This document shows positions 55,753-64,000 of a stretch of DNA of 64,000 nt, one piece after another. Below the pieces are notes generated by a model. The model searched no databases. It worked only from the letters and a program-made list of their open reading frames with translations, and had not been told where the DNA came from. Origin of the DNA: Caballeronia sp. LZ062 (lineage in GTDB: Bacteria > Pseudomonadota > Gammaproteobacteria > Burkholderiales > Burkholderiaceae); NCBI RefSeq assembly GCF_031450785.1, contig NZ_JARTWB010000002.1:620001-684000 (forward strand). The letters are read 5' to 3'. Numbering within the stretch: the stretch's first letter is position 1; every line of letters starts with the position of its first letter. Both the position numbers and the translations under genes were made by a program.

Positions 55753-56697
55753 GTGTCGCTTCAGTGGTTCACTGTCAGCCTGCTCAACGGCGTGAGTGTC
55801 GGGCTGCTGCTTTTCATGCTGTCGGCCGGGCTCACGCTGATCTTCTCGATGCTCGGCGTGCTCAACTTCGCGCACGCGAGCTTCTACATGCTGGGCGCGT
55901 ACGTCGGTGAGGCGCTTGGCGTTCATGCCGGATTCTGGGTCGCGCTCGTCGTTGCGCCGCTCGCGGTCGGCGCACTCGGCGCACTCTTCGAGCGATATCT
56001 TCTGCGACGCGTGCATTCGCGCGGCGCGCTCGCCGAACTCCTGCTGACCTTCGGCGCGGCCATGGTGATAGGCGAGGGCGTCAAGCTCGTCTGGGGCCTG
56101 GGGCCATTGCCCGCTACGATCCCGCACGCGCTCGACGGGCCGCTCTTCACGCTGTACGGCGCGGCCTTCCCGCGCTATCGCGTCTTCATGATGACGCTTT
56201 CCATCGCGATGCTCGGCGTGCTGGCCACCGTGCTTCGCACATCGCGCACGGGGCTCGTCGTGCACGCGGCGCTGACGCATCCGGCGACCGTCGAAACGCT
56301 CGGCCACGACGTGCCGCGCGTCTTCACGACGGTCTTTGCGGTCGGCACCGCGCTCGCGGCGCTTGCGGGCGTCATCGGCGCGCCGCTTGCCGTCATCGAA
56401 CCCGCCATGGCCGATGCGGTCGGGCCGATCGTGTTCGTGGTCGTCGTGATCGGCGGGATCGGATCGCTGTCGGGCGCGCTCGTTGCGTCGCTCTTGATCG
56501 GCTGCGCGCAGACGTTCACGGTCGGGTCTGCGGCCTCGGCGGGCAGCATCGCGGCATCGTTCGGCATTGCATTGCCCGACGCGTGGCGCGCGCTGACCCT
56601 CGCGCAACTTGCGCCGGTGCTGCCGTATCTGCTGCTCGTCGCGATGCTCGCCGCGCGCCCGCACGGATTCATGGGCGAGCGCACGCGCGATGCGTAG
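55753..56697 (+). CDS. Branched-chain amino-acid-type ABC permease, LivH-like
   Basis: A 314-aa inner-membrane permease of the LivH/BPD_transp_2 type with about eight helices, GLTLIFSMLGVLNFAHASFYMLGAY at the start and the coupling segment LRTSRTGLVVHAALTHPATVETLGHDV. Starts with GTG. The family moves branched-chain amino acids, amides, urea or aromatic compounds; linked ADH and thioesterase genes suggest a non-standard substrate. Overlaps the LivM-like gene by 8 bases. Confidence 0.88.
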   Translation: MSLQWFTVSLLNGVSVGLLLFMLSAGLTLIFSMLGVLNFAHASFYMLGAYVGEALGVHAGFWVALVVAPLAVGALGALFERYLLRRVHSRGALAELLLTFGAAMVIGEGVKLVWGLGPLPATIPHALDGPLFTLYGAAFPRYRVFMMTLSIAMLGVLATVLRTSRTGLVVHAALTHPATVETLGHDVPRVFTTVFAVGTALAALAGVIGAPLAVIEPAMADAVGPIVFVVVVIGGIGSLSGALVASLLIGCAQTFTVGSAASAGSIAASFGIALPDAWRALTLAQLAPVLPYLLLVAMLAARPHGFMGERTRDA

Positions 56698-57802
56698 GTC
56701 AGTCCCGTTCGTCTTGCTGATGGCCGCGCTCGCGCTGCCACCAATTTTCTTCCATCAATCGTGGCTGCTCGCGTATCTCGCGCAGACCGCGACGTTGATC
56801 GTATTCGCGCTCTCGTACAACCTGCTGCTCGGCGAAACGGGCTTGCTGTCGTTCGGTCATGCCGTCTATGCGGGCGTGGGCGCGTTCGCTGCCGCGCACG
56901 TTTTTTCCGGCTTGCGCGTGCCCTTGCCGCTCTTGCCGCTCGTCGGCGGATGCGCCGCCGCGCTCGCCGCCGTCGCCATCGGCGCGATCTCGACGCAACG
57001 CGCGGGCACCGCGTTCGCGATGATCACGCTCGGCATCGGCGAACTCGTGGCAGCAAGCGTCTGGCTCATTCCCGGCTGGTTCGGAGGCGAAGGCGGCGTA
57101 AGCATCGACCGCGCGAGTGGCCCGCCGTTGTTCGCTTGGACGTTCGGCCCGCTGTGGCAGGCGTATGCGCTGATCGCGTGCTGGTGCATCGTCTCGTCGC
57201 TTGCGATGTTCGCGTTCACGCGAACGCCGATGTGCCGGCTCGCCAACGCCGTGCGCGACAATCCGGCGCGCGCCGCGGCCATCGGCTTCGCGCCGCGCCG
57301 CGTCCGCTTCACGATGCTTGTCGTGTCGGCCTTCTTCGCGGGCATCGCGGGCGTGTTGTCGCTGGTGAACGTAGAACTGGTGTCGGCCGAGAGCGTCGGA
57401 CTCGCGCGCTCGACGGGCGTACTCGTGGCAACGGTGATCGGCGGCACCGCGTCGTTTTTCGGGCCTGTGATCGGCGCGGTGCTGCTGACGTTTTTCAGCG
57501 TCGCGGTGGCGAGCGTGTCCGCCGCCTGGCCGATGTACCTCGGCCTTTTCTTCATGTGGGCGGTCGTCGCGTTGCCGGACGGCATCGCCGGCCTTGTAAC
57601 GCTCCATAGGCGTGCGCTCGTCCTCCGGGTCCTTAGCGCGCTTGCATGGGGCGTCGCGGTGGTCGTCGCCGTCGAGACGCTCTATGCGCGTCACGCCGAT
57701 GCCGTCGCGCTGCCGCGCGGCGCGTTATGGATTGCGGCGCCGTGCGCGTTGCTCGGGCTCTGGCTCGCTCGTTTGGGCGCGAGAAAGGAGCACGTGCGAT
57801 GA
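56690..57802 (+). CDS. Branched-chain amino-acid-type ABC permease, LivM-like
   Basis: A 370-aa permease with about ten helices; it has LIVFALSYNLLLGETGLLSFGHAVYAGVGAF, LGIGELVAASVWLIPGWFGGEGG and NAVRDNPARAAAIGFAPRRVRFTMLVVSAFFAGIAGVL, all LivM features. It starts at the ATG within the end of livH (8-base overlap) and ends in an ATGA overlap with livG. Confidence 0.88.
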   Translation: MRRSVPFVLLMAALALPPIFFHQSWLLAYLAQTATLIVFALSYNLLLGETGLLSFGHAVYAGVGAFAAAHVFSGLRVPLPLLPLVGGCAAALAAVAIGAISTQRAGTAFAMITLGIGELVAASVWLIPGWFGGEGGVSIDRASGPPLFAWTFGPLWQAYALIACWCIVSSLAMFAFTRTPMCRLANAVRDNPARAAAIGFAPRRVRFTMLVVSAFFAGIAGVLSLVNVELVSAESVGLARSTGVLVATVIGGTASFFGPVIGAVLLTFFSVAVASVSAAWPMYLGLFFMWAVVALPDGIAGLVTLHRRALVLRVLSALAWGVAVVVAVETLYARHADAVALPRGALWIAAPCALLGLWLARLGARKEHVR

Positions 57803-58536
57803 CCGCTGCACTGCACGTCGAAGGCGTCGTCAAGCGATTCGGCGCGACCGAGGTATTACGCGGCGTCGATCTGCGCGTCGAGAAGGGCGAGCGGCACGCG
57901 ATCATCGGACCGAACGGCGCGGGCAAGTCGACGCTCTTCGATCTGATCTCGGGGCGCGCGCAGCCGAACGCGGGGCGCATCGTCGCGCAGGGCGTCGATA
58001 TCACCGGCAAGCCGCCGCAGCGCGTGAGCCGCGTGCTCGCGCGCAGCTTCCAGACGACGAGCATGTTCGCGCGTCTCTCCGTGTTCGACAACCTTCGATG
58101 CGCGGTGCTGGGCGCGGCGTCTTCGCGATGGATGGACCGCTGGTTCCGCTCGCACGCCATAGACGAACGTGCCCGCGCGATGCTCGATGCCATCGGCCTT
58201 TCTTCACGCGCCGACGAGCCCGCCGCGCGCCTCACCTATGCCGAGCAGCGCGCGCTGGATCTGGGCATCGCGCTCGCAACCGATGCGCCGCTCATTCTGC
58301 TCGATGAACCCACCGCGGGCATGAATCGCGCGGAGGCGGCGCGTGCGCTCGCCCTGATTCGCGCGACGACGGAAGGGCGCACACTGCTCGTCATCGAGCA
58401 CGACATGGATGCGGTGTTCTCGCTTGCGGATCGCGTGTCGGTGCTGGTTCGAGGACGCGTGATCGCATCGGATGCGCCCGATGCCATCCGCCGCAATCGC
58501 GCGGTGCAAGAGGCTTATCTGGGAGCTTCGGCATGA
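57799..58536 (+). CDS. Branched-chain amino-acid-type ABC ATPase, LivG-like
   Basis: A 245-aa ABC ATPase: Walker A GPNGAGKST (37-45), Q-loop in FQTTSMF, signature region in the LivG-type form (LTYAEQRALDLG), Walker B LILLDEPTAGMN, H-loop IEHDM. AAGGAG SD upstream of the ATG; overlaps livM by 4 bases and livF by 4. Confidence 0.9.
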   Translation: MTAALHVEGVVKRFGATEVLRGVDLRVEKGERHAIIGPNGAGKSTLFDLISGRAQPNAGRIVAQGVDITGKPPQRVSRVLARSFQTTSMFARLSVFDNLRCAVLGAASSRWMDRWFRSHAIDERARAMLDAIGLSSRADEPAARLTYAEQRALDLGIALATDAPLILLDEPTAGMNRAEAARALALIRATTEGRTLLVIEHDMDAVFSLADRVSVLVRGRVIASDAPDAIRRNRAVQEAYLGASA

Positions 58537-59231
58537 GGGCGCTGCTGCGTATCGCGGACTTGCGTGCGTGGTATGGCGCGGCGCAAGTGCTGCACGGCGT
58601 GAACTTGTCGGTTGATGAAGGCGAAGCCGTGGCGCTCGTCGGCCGGAATGGTTCGGGCCGTTCGACGCTCGCCAAAGCCATCATGGGTCTCGTGCGATGC
58701 GCGGGCGACATGCGCTTTCGCGACGTGCAGCTTGTCGGATTGCGTGCGTTTCAGATCGCGCGGTTGGGCATCGGCTATGTGCCGGAAACGCGCGATGTGT
58801 TTCCCGCTCTGAACGTGCGCGAGAACCTCGCGCTCGGCGAACGTAAAGGCACGCGCTTCACCTTCGACGATGCGTACGCGCTTTTTCCCGCCCTGCGTGA
58901 GCGTGCGTCGGTGAAGGCGGGCGCGCTGTCGGGCGGCGAACAACAGATGCTGGCACTCGCACGCACGCTGATGGGCGATCCATCGCTCATCGTCATCGAC
59001 GAGCCCGGCGAAGGGCTCGCGCCGCAGGTCATCGCGCAAGTGGCCGCATGCCTCGCGACGCTGCGAGAACGCGGCGTCGCGATACTGCTGATTGAAGAGC
59101 GGCTCACGATCGCGCGCATGTTGAATGCGCGCGTCGCGGTGATGGGGCACGGCGCGGTGCGCTTCGACGGTTCGCTCGCGCAACTCGAGCAGCGCGACGA
59201 CGTGATGCGCGAGTGGTTGTCGGTAGGGTGA
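58533..59231 (+). CDS. Branched-chain amino-acid-type ABC ATPase, LivF-like with Arg in Walker A
   Basis: A 232-aa LivF-type ATPase. Signature LSGGEQQMLALAR and Walker B SLIVIDEPGEGLAP are intact, but Walker A reads GRNGSGRST (37-45): Arg43 stands where the ATP-binding Lys is expected (codon CGT). Such a change normally weakens or abolishes hydrolysis at that site, so this subunit may be a regulatory half paired with the normal LivG-like ATPase. No periplasmic binding protein gene accompanies the cluster. Its stop lies one base from the stop of convergent iolB. Confidence 0.87.
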   Translation: MRALLRIADLRAWYGAAQVLHGVNLSVDEGEAVALVGRNGSGRSTLAKAIMGLVRCAGDMRFRDVQLVGLRAFQIARLGIGYVPETRDVFPALNVRENLALGERKGTRFTFDDAYALFPALRERASVKAGALSGGEQQMLALARTLMGDPSLIVIDEPGEGLAPQVIAQVAACLATLRERGVAILLIEERLTIARMLNARVAVMGHGAVRFDGSLAQLEQRDDVMREWLSVG

Positions 59232-59232
59232 A

Positions 59233-60039
59233 TCAACCTTTGCTGTCGCGCTCCACGATCCATTCGTGCTTCGGGTCGTTCTTGAAGTGCCACGTGCGCT
59301 TGTCGCCCGCCATGACGTTCAGATAGTAGTTGTCGTAGCCATACGGCACGACGACCGGATGATAGCCGCGCGGCACCATCACCACATCGTGATCTTCGAC
59401 GGCCATGGTCTCATCGAGATCGCGTTCGTCGGTATAGACCCGCTGGAACGCAAAGCCTTGCGGCGGGTTCAGGCGATGATAATACGTCTCCTCAAGCGCG
59501 CTTTCGGTTGGTACGTTATCCTGATCATGCTTATGCGGAGGATAACTCGATGCATGTCCGCCGGGCGTTCTCACTTCCACCACAAGCAACGACTCGGCGG
59601 TTTCGGTTTGCGGGAGAATATCGCAGACGTAGCGCGTATTCGCGTGTTTGCCGCGCGTCGAGCGCTTCATCTGCGAAGGCTCGATAAGACGCGGCGGATA
59701 AAGCCCCGTTGCGGGCGCGCTCGCCACGGCAAGCTCCGTTTCGCGTTCGGCGCGCACAATGGCGGCGAGCTTCGGCGGCACGTAGACCGCGTACGGCGCG
59801 GCGTCTTCGAACACGCTGTCGCGCGAGCCGATGGACTGCCAATGCTCGTCGCCCGCTTCGATGCTGACCGTTCCCGTCAACACGACGATGCAGCTTTCGC
59901 GGTCCGCGTCGTACACGTGCACGACATCGTCCGCGTCCATGCGATACGCGGCGAAGCCCACATGCTTCCAGCCTGCGGAATCCGGTGTGACGCGCGCGAT
60001 GGTCTGGCCTTCGCGCGATGCTTTCACTAGCAGGCTCAT
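59233..60039 (-). CDS. iolB: 5-deoxy-glucuronate isomerase
   Basis: Converts 5-deoxy-glucuronate to 2-deoxy-5-keto-gluconate in myo-inositol catabolism. The 268-aa bicupin has the metal-binding segment PPHKHDQ and ETYYHRLNPPQGFAFQRVYTDER, then HDVVMVPRGYHPVVVPYGYDNYYLNVMAG. Its start overlaps the iolE stop by 4 bases. Last gene of the minus-strand iol operon in this window. Confidence 0.95.
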   Translation of the reverse strand: MSLLVKASREGQTIARVTPDSAGWKHVGFAAYRMDADDVVHVYDADRESCIVVLTGTVSIEAGDEHWQSIGSRDSVFEDAAPYAVYVPPKLAAIVRAERETELAVASAPATGLYPPRLIEPSQMKRSTRGKHANTRYVCDILPQTETAESLLVVEVRTPGGHASSYPPHKHDQDNVPTESALEETYYHRLNPPQGFAFQRVYTDERDLDETMAVEDHDVVMVPRGYHPVVVPYGYDNYYLNVMAGDKRTWHFKNDPKHEWIVERDSKG

Positions 60040-60938
60040 GCCGCCTCCTTATACGTTGCATCGACGAGTGCGCGCAGCGTGCGATAGCCCTTGTCGGCAT
60101 ACGCATAGCTCGGCGCAATCACGGGGTCTTGCTCCGCTTCCACCACGAGCCAGCCGCGATAGTCATGCGCAGCAAGACATGCGACGATGCCCGGATAATC
60201 GACCGCGCCGTCGCCCGGCACGGTGAACGCGCCGTTGATAACCGCATCGAGAAAGCTCCAGTTGCGGTTACGCGCGAGCTTCACGATATCGGTGCGCACA
60301 TCCTTGCAATGCACATGGCACACGCGCGCAATGTGCTTTTGCAGCACGCTCAATGCGTCGCCGCCGGCGAAGGTGATATGACCTGCATCGAAGAGCAGAC
60401 CGACGTCATCGCTCGTCAGCGCCATCAAACGGTCCACGTCCGCTGGCGTTTCGACATACGCGCCCATGTGATGATGGTAGGCGACGCGCACGCCCTTAGA
60501 AAGCGTGTATTCGGCGAAGCGGTTCAGCCGCTCGGCGTATTGCGACCATTGCGCATCCGAGAAGAAGCGCGGACGCTGATACAGCGGACGCGGTGCGCCT
60601 TGAATCGAACCGGCCACTTCGCCATAGACCATGACCGTCGCGCCGTTTTGCGCTAGCAGGTCGAGATGCGGACCAACCGCTTCGATCTCTTCTTCCGCGC
60701 TGCGTCGCGCAAGCTGCCCGGAATACCAGCCGGAGACGAGCGCCAGATCGTATTGCGCGAGCAGCGTCTTCAACGCTTGAGGTTCGCGCGGAAACTTGTT
60801 CCCGAGTTCGAAGCCTTCATAGCCGATGCGCTTGCCTTCGGTCAGCGCCACGGACAGCGGCGTCTCGCCGCCGAGCGAAGGCAAGTCGTCGTTCATCCAT
60901 GACAGGGGATTGATGCCGATGCGGACATTCAGGGGCAT
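60036..60938 (-). CDS. iolE: Inosose dehydratase
   Basis: Dehydrates scyllo-inosose (2-keto-myo-inositol) to 3D-trihydroxycyclohexanedione. The 300-aa xylose-isomerase-like TIM barrel has INPLSWMNDDLP, ELGNKFP, VAYHHHMGAYVETP, LLFDAGHITFAG, VHCKDV and the late EAEQDP, giving the metal-binding Glu/Asp/His set. Coupled to iolB by a 4-base overlap; 25 bases after iolD. Confidence 0.94.
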   Translation of the reverse strand: MPLNVRIGINPLSWMNDDLPSLGGETPLSVALTEGKRIGYEGFELGNKFPREPQALKTLLAQYDLALVSGWYSGQLARRSAEEEIEAVGPHLDLLAQNGATVMVYGEVAGSIQGAPRPLYQRPRFFSDAQWSQYAERLNRFAEYTLSKGVRVAYHHHMGAYVETPADVDRLMALTSDDVGLLFDAGHITFAGGDALSVLQKHIARVCHVHCKDVRTDIVKLARNRNWSFLDAVINGAFTVPGDGAVDYPGIVACLAAHDYRGWLVVEAEQDPVIAPSYAYADKGYRTLRALVDATYKEAA

Positions 60939-60963
60939 GGTGTCGTGTCCTTTTTCTTGATGC

Positions 60964-62832
60964 TTAGTCGATGTTGCCCGCGCGAGCCTTCAGCGCGCGT
61001 TCATAGCTCGCGCGCGCGGACATGACCGCATCGCGATCCGAGACTTCGGGCACCGCTACTTCCCACCACCATCCGCCTTCTTCGGTGGTGCGGGCGGGAT
61101 CGGTGTCGATCGAAATCAGATAGCTGCGGTCGGCGGCGCGCGCGCGCTTCATCGCGTCCTGCAGTTCATTGACGTTGGCTACGTGTTCCGTGAGCGCGCC
61201 CATCGAACGCGCGTGCATGGCGAAGTCGATATGCGGCGCGCCCGCTTCTCCTTGCTTGCAATCGTCGAGCAGGTTGTTGAACGGCGCGCCGCCGCACGCC
61301 TGCTGCAAGCGGTTGATGCAGCCATAGCCGCGATTGTCGAGCAGCACGACAATGAGCTTCGCACCGAGCATCACCGATGTAGCAAGCTCGCTGTTCATCA
61401 TCAGATAGCTGCCGTCGCCGACGATCACGATGACTTCGCGTTCGGGCCGCGCGAGCTTCACGCCGAGGCCGCCCGCGATTTCATAGCCCATGCACGAATA
61501 GCCGTATTCGACGTGATAACCGCCCGGCGCACCCGTGCGCCACAGCTTCTGCAAGTCGGCGGGCAGCGTGCCCGCGGCGCAGACGACGATATCGTCGGCC
61601 GGCGACGCATCGTGCGAACGTTGCACGGCGCCGATCACCTCCGCTTCGCGCGGCAAGCGGCCGTCCGGCGGCGGCGTGTTCGTCACGTGCGCGACGGTCT
61701 CGCGCCAGTCGTTCGCAAGACGTTGCGCGCGCGTGGTCCATTTGGGCGCCGCACGCCAGTCGCCGAGCGCTTGCGACAGCGCATCGAGCGCGAGCCGTGC
61801 ATCCGCTTCGACGGCCACGGCGTTCTGCTTGAGCGCATCGAATGGATTGGCGTTGATGGCGAGAAGCGTGGCCGCTGTGAAGAGCGTGTTCGATCCCGTC
61901 GTGAAGTCCTGCAAGCGCGTGCCGACGGCCAGCACGCAATCGCTCGCGTGCGCGAGTTCATTCGCGGACGATGATCCCGTCACGCCGATGCCGCCCACGT
62001 TCAACGCGTCGCCCCATGCGAGCGCGCCCTTGCCGGCCTGCGTTTCAGCGACCGGAATGCCGTGCTTGTGCGCGAAGTCGCGCAGCGCGTCCGTCGCGAG
62101 GCCGTAGAGCACGCCGCCGCCCGACACGATCATCGGCTCGCGCGATTCACGCAGCAGCGCGGCGGCACGCTCGATCTCGCGCGCCGATGCAGCCGGCGCA
62201 TGAAACTCGACCACACGCGGCTCGAAGAACGAAGCAGGGTAGTCATACGCCATCGCCTGCACGTCTTGTGGCAACGCGAGCGTCACGGGACCGCATTGCG
62301 CCGCATCGGTCAAGACGCGAATGGCGCGCGGCAACGCGCTCAGCAACTGCGCGGGATGCACGATACGATCGAAGTAACGCGACACGGCCTTGAGCGCATC
62401 GTTCGCCGATGCCCCGCCATCATGCGCATCTTCGACTTGCTGCAACACGGGATCAGGCGCGCGCGAGACGAAGATGTCGCCTGGCAAAAGCAGCACCGGC
62501 AAGCGGTTGACATGCGCGAGCGCAGCCGCTGTGACGAGATTCGTCGCGCCCGGGCCGATAGATGTCGTCACCGCCATCATGCGGCGCCGCATGTGCGCCT
62601 TGGCGAAGGCAATCGCGCTATGCGCCATCGCCTGCTCGTTATGCGCGCGATACGTCGGCAATTCCTCGCGATGGCGATAGAGCGCCTCGCCCATGCCCGC
62701 GACGTTGCCATGCCCAAAGATCGCGAAAACGCCGCCGAAAAGCGGCTCGCCGTGTTCCGTGCGCAGTGCCGCGAGATAGCGCACGAGCGCCTGCGCAGCG
62801 GTCAGTGTGATGGTGGAAGCCACTGCGTTCAT
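60964..62832 (-). CDS. iolD: 3D-(3,5/4)-trihydroxycyclohexane-1,2-dione acylhydrolase (ThDP)
   Basis: Hydrolytic ring opening in inositol catabolism, producing 5-deoxy-glucuronate. The 622-aa ThDP enzyme has the N-terminal PYR domain (catalytic Glu in AHNEQAMAHSAI region, IFGHGNVAGMGEAL), a central domain and the ThDP/Mg motif GDGSYLMMNSELATSVMLGAKLIVVLLDNRGYGC. The start at 62832 overlaps the end of iolC by 4 bases; upstream residues in the frame are not family-like. Confidence 0.94.
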   Translation of the reverse strand: MNAVASTITLTAAQALVRYLAALRTEHGEPLFGGVFAIFGHGNVAGMGEALYRHREELPTYRAHNEQAMAHSAIAFAKAHMRRRMMAVTTSIGPGATNLVTAAALAHVNRLPVLLLPGDIFVSRAPDPVLQQVEDAHDGGASANDALKAVSRYFDRIVHPAQLLSALPRAIRVLTDAAQCGPVTLALPQDVQAMAYDYPASFFEPRVVEFHAPAASAREIERAAALLRESREPMIVSGGGVLYGLATDALRDFAHKHGIPVAETQAGKGALAWGDALNVGGIGVTGSSSANELAHASDCVLAVGTRLQDFTTGSNTLFTAATLLAINANPFDALKQNAVAVEADARLALDALSQALGDWRAAPKWTTRAQRLANDWRETVAHVTNTPPPDGRLPREAEVIGAVQRSHDASPADDIVVCAAGTLPADLQKLWRTGAPGGYHVEYGYSCMGYEIAGGLGVKLARPEREVIVIVGDGSYLMMNSELATSVMLGAKLIVVLLDNRGYGCINRLQQACGGAPFNNLLDDCKQGEAGAPHIDFAMHARSMGALTEHVANVNELQDAMKRARAADRSYLISIDTDPARTTEEGGWWWEVAVPEVSDRDAVMSARASYERALKARAGNID

Positions 62833-64000
62833 GCGGCTTGCTCCTGAGTTGCGTGAAGGGTCTTGATATCGGCTGTCGTGTCCTGCGATGCGCGGGCGTC
62901 GCGCCATGCCGCGATCAAAGTCTCGAACGTGCGGCGCACGCGGCCAATAAGTTCCTCGTCGGTTATCTCACCCGCGAGCCATGCGTGGCTCGGCTCATGA
63001 AAGATCGTGCGGCCAACTGTGAAGCCTTTGCATGTCTTCGACAAAGCCGCTTCCCTGAAGCCATCGCGCAACTGATCGACGCCCGCGGACAATCCCAGCA
63101 GCACGACGCCACGGCAATACGGATCGCGTTCGGCGATCAGGCCATCGACGGCTTGCCATTGCGCCGCGCTCATCGGTTCGAGCTTCCACCATTCGGGGTA
63201 TAACTGAAGGTTATAGAGCCGCTTCAGCGCGCGATACACGGTGTCGTCTGCAACGGGCGGTCCGTTCTTCGGCACGATCACTTCGAGCAGCAATTCGTGG
63301 CCGCTTGCCTGCACTGCATCGTAGAGCGCGCGCAACTGCGCTTCCTGTTCGAGCCGCACGTCGTGCGGATGATCCGGGTGATAGTGAACGAGGCACTTCA
63401 CCACATGCTCGCGCGGCCATTCGATGAGCGTCGTGCCGATCGATCGGCCATGATCGAAGACGAGCGGCATGGAGCCGGGCAACTCCACGGGCCGGCCGAT
63501 CCACCAGCCGCGCCCCGTTGCCGCGTTCAGCGCATCCTGTCCGTAGCGGTCGTCGATCAATACGCCGATGCGTCCTTCGAGTTGCAGCTCCTTTTCCGTC
63601 TGCGCGACCGCTTCGACGAACGCGCCTTTGAGCCTAGAAATGCGCGCTTCGCTTGCGCCCGTTTGCTGCACGAGTTCGAAGAACTGGTTGCGATGATCGA
63701 ATGCAAAACCCAGCACTTCGTCCCATGCCTTGCGCGCGGGGCTCACGCGATGCAGCCGTGCGAGCGTCGCATCGCGGTCGGGGCGGCGCATGCGTGCTGG
63801 GTCTTGTTTGGCCGACGCGAGGAAATAGTCGAGTTCGGCGGGCGTCGGCATCGCGGGCGCGCAGCCGTGTCGCGAAACGACGAGCGCGCCGCATGCATTC
63901 GCCGCGCTCGCGCAGGCTTCGAGCGGCGCGTCGCGCAGCCATCCGGAGAGGAAGCCCGAAGCGAATGCATCGCCTGCGCCGAGCACGTTCAGCACTTCCA
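62829..64000 (-). CDS. iolC: 5-dehydro-2-deoxygluconokinase fused to DUF2090 (partial, 5' end beyond window)
   Basis: Phosphorylates 2-deoxy-5-keto-gluconate in inositol catabolism. Only the C-terminal ~390 residues are in the window. They begin with the PfkB active-site motif LGAGDAFASGFLSGWL (catalytic Asp), finish the kinase domain by about residue 60 of the fragment, and continue into a ~310-aa DUF2090 domain (VLGFAFDHRNQFFELVQQTG... WPREHVVKCLVHYHPDHP). In proteobacteria this fused domain has been suggested to be an aldolase replacing a separate IolJ. The stop overlaps iolD by 4 bases. Confidence 0.9.
   Translation of the reverse strand, partial: EVLNVLGAGDAFASGFLSGWLRDAPLEACASAANACGALVVSRHGCAPAMPTPAELDYFLASAKQDPARMRRPDRDATLARLHRVSPARKAWDEVLGFAFDHRNQFFELVQQTGASEARISRLKGAFVEAVAQTEKELQLEGRIGVLIDDRYGQDALNAATGRGWWIGRPVELPGSMPLVFDHGRSIGTTLIEWPREHVVKCLVHYHPDHPHDVRLEQEAQLRALYDAVQASGHELLLEVIVPKNGPPVADDTVYRALKRLYNLQLYPEWWKLEPMSAAQWQAVDGLIAERDPYCRGVVLLGLSAGVDQLRDGFREAALSKTCKGFTVGRTIFHEPSHAWLAGEITDEELIGRVRRTFETLIAAWRDARASQDTTADIKTLHATQEQAA

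Noticed and set aside
1..64000. CRISPR array, prophage, transposase or toxin-antitoxin pair
   Set aside because: No phased repeats, integrase, transposase or paired toxin genes were seen on either strand.

Overview
The window is a GC-rich chromosomal segment of a betaproteobacterium of the family Burkholderiaceae, most likely Burkholderia sensu lato (Paraburkholderia/Caballeronia type). This is inferred from gene order (carAB-greA-yhbY-rlmE-ftsH-folP-glmM followed directly by pstSCAB-phoU-phoBR and ppk/ppx), from protein sequence character, and from frequent GTG/TTG starts with strong Shine-Dalgarno (SD) sites. It is mostly core genome. No rRNA, CRISPR array, insertion sequence or prophage was seen. 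Coordinates come from reading the sequence by eye; no database search was run.

Layout. (1) 1-7.7 kb: otsB-otsA (trehalose synthesis) converging on an MsbA-like ABC exporter across a bidirectional terminator; a GT4 glycosyltransferase behind a long AT-richer leader; two small membrane-protein genes. (2) 7.7-12.6 kb: tRNA-Val, dnaQ, rnhA, a YafS-like methyltransferase, gloB and mltD, the same block order as E. coli aspV-dnaQ-rnhA-yafS-gloB-mltD. (3) 12.7-14.4 kb: an MFS transporter followed by a decayed copy of its own 3' end, then the carA promoter and leader. (4) 14.4-26.1 kb: carA, carB, greA, a DUF4149 membrane protein, yhbY (opposite strand, long basic tail), rlmE, ftsH, folP, glmM. (5) 26.2-38.3 kb: the phosphate module. 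An array of Pho half-sites precedes pstS; pstC-pstA-pstB-phoU-phoB-phoR follow; ppk and ppx are divergent; an OlsB-like N-acyltransferase (ornithine-lipid synthesis) and sixA complete the block.

(6) 38.4-49.6 kb: an accessory stretch around tRNA-Pro(UGG) and tRNA-Arg(UCU). It holds very small lipoproteins and membrane proteins (57, 45 and 28 aa), a degenerate NlpD-like LysM/M23 lipoprotein, an aldose-1-epimerase-like protein, an uppP-like phosphatase, a DUF805 protein, a stand-alone pseudo-receiver, a surface-antigen-like protein, a Nudix hydrolase, an orphan amino-acid binding protein, glnS, a glycine-zipper lipoprotein and a class III CoA-transferase. (7) 49.8-59.2 kb: alaS, a small glycine-zipper protein, a low-specificity threonine aldolase, an Fe-dependent alcohol dehydrogenase, a hotdog thioesterase and a Liv-type ABC importer without a binding protein, whose second ATPase has Arg in place of the Walker A Lys. 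(8) 59.2-64 kb: a myo-inositol catabolic operon (iolC-iolD-iolE-iolB, minus strand), cut by the window end. iolC is fused to a DUF2090 domain.

No clearly novel multi-gene system was found. The observations most worth following up are the Pho half-site array, the link between the Pho locus and OlsB, the LivF Walker A substitution, the pseudo-receiver, the 28-aa membrane protein with a strong SD, and the decayed MFS copy upstream of carAB.
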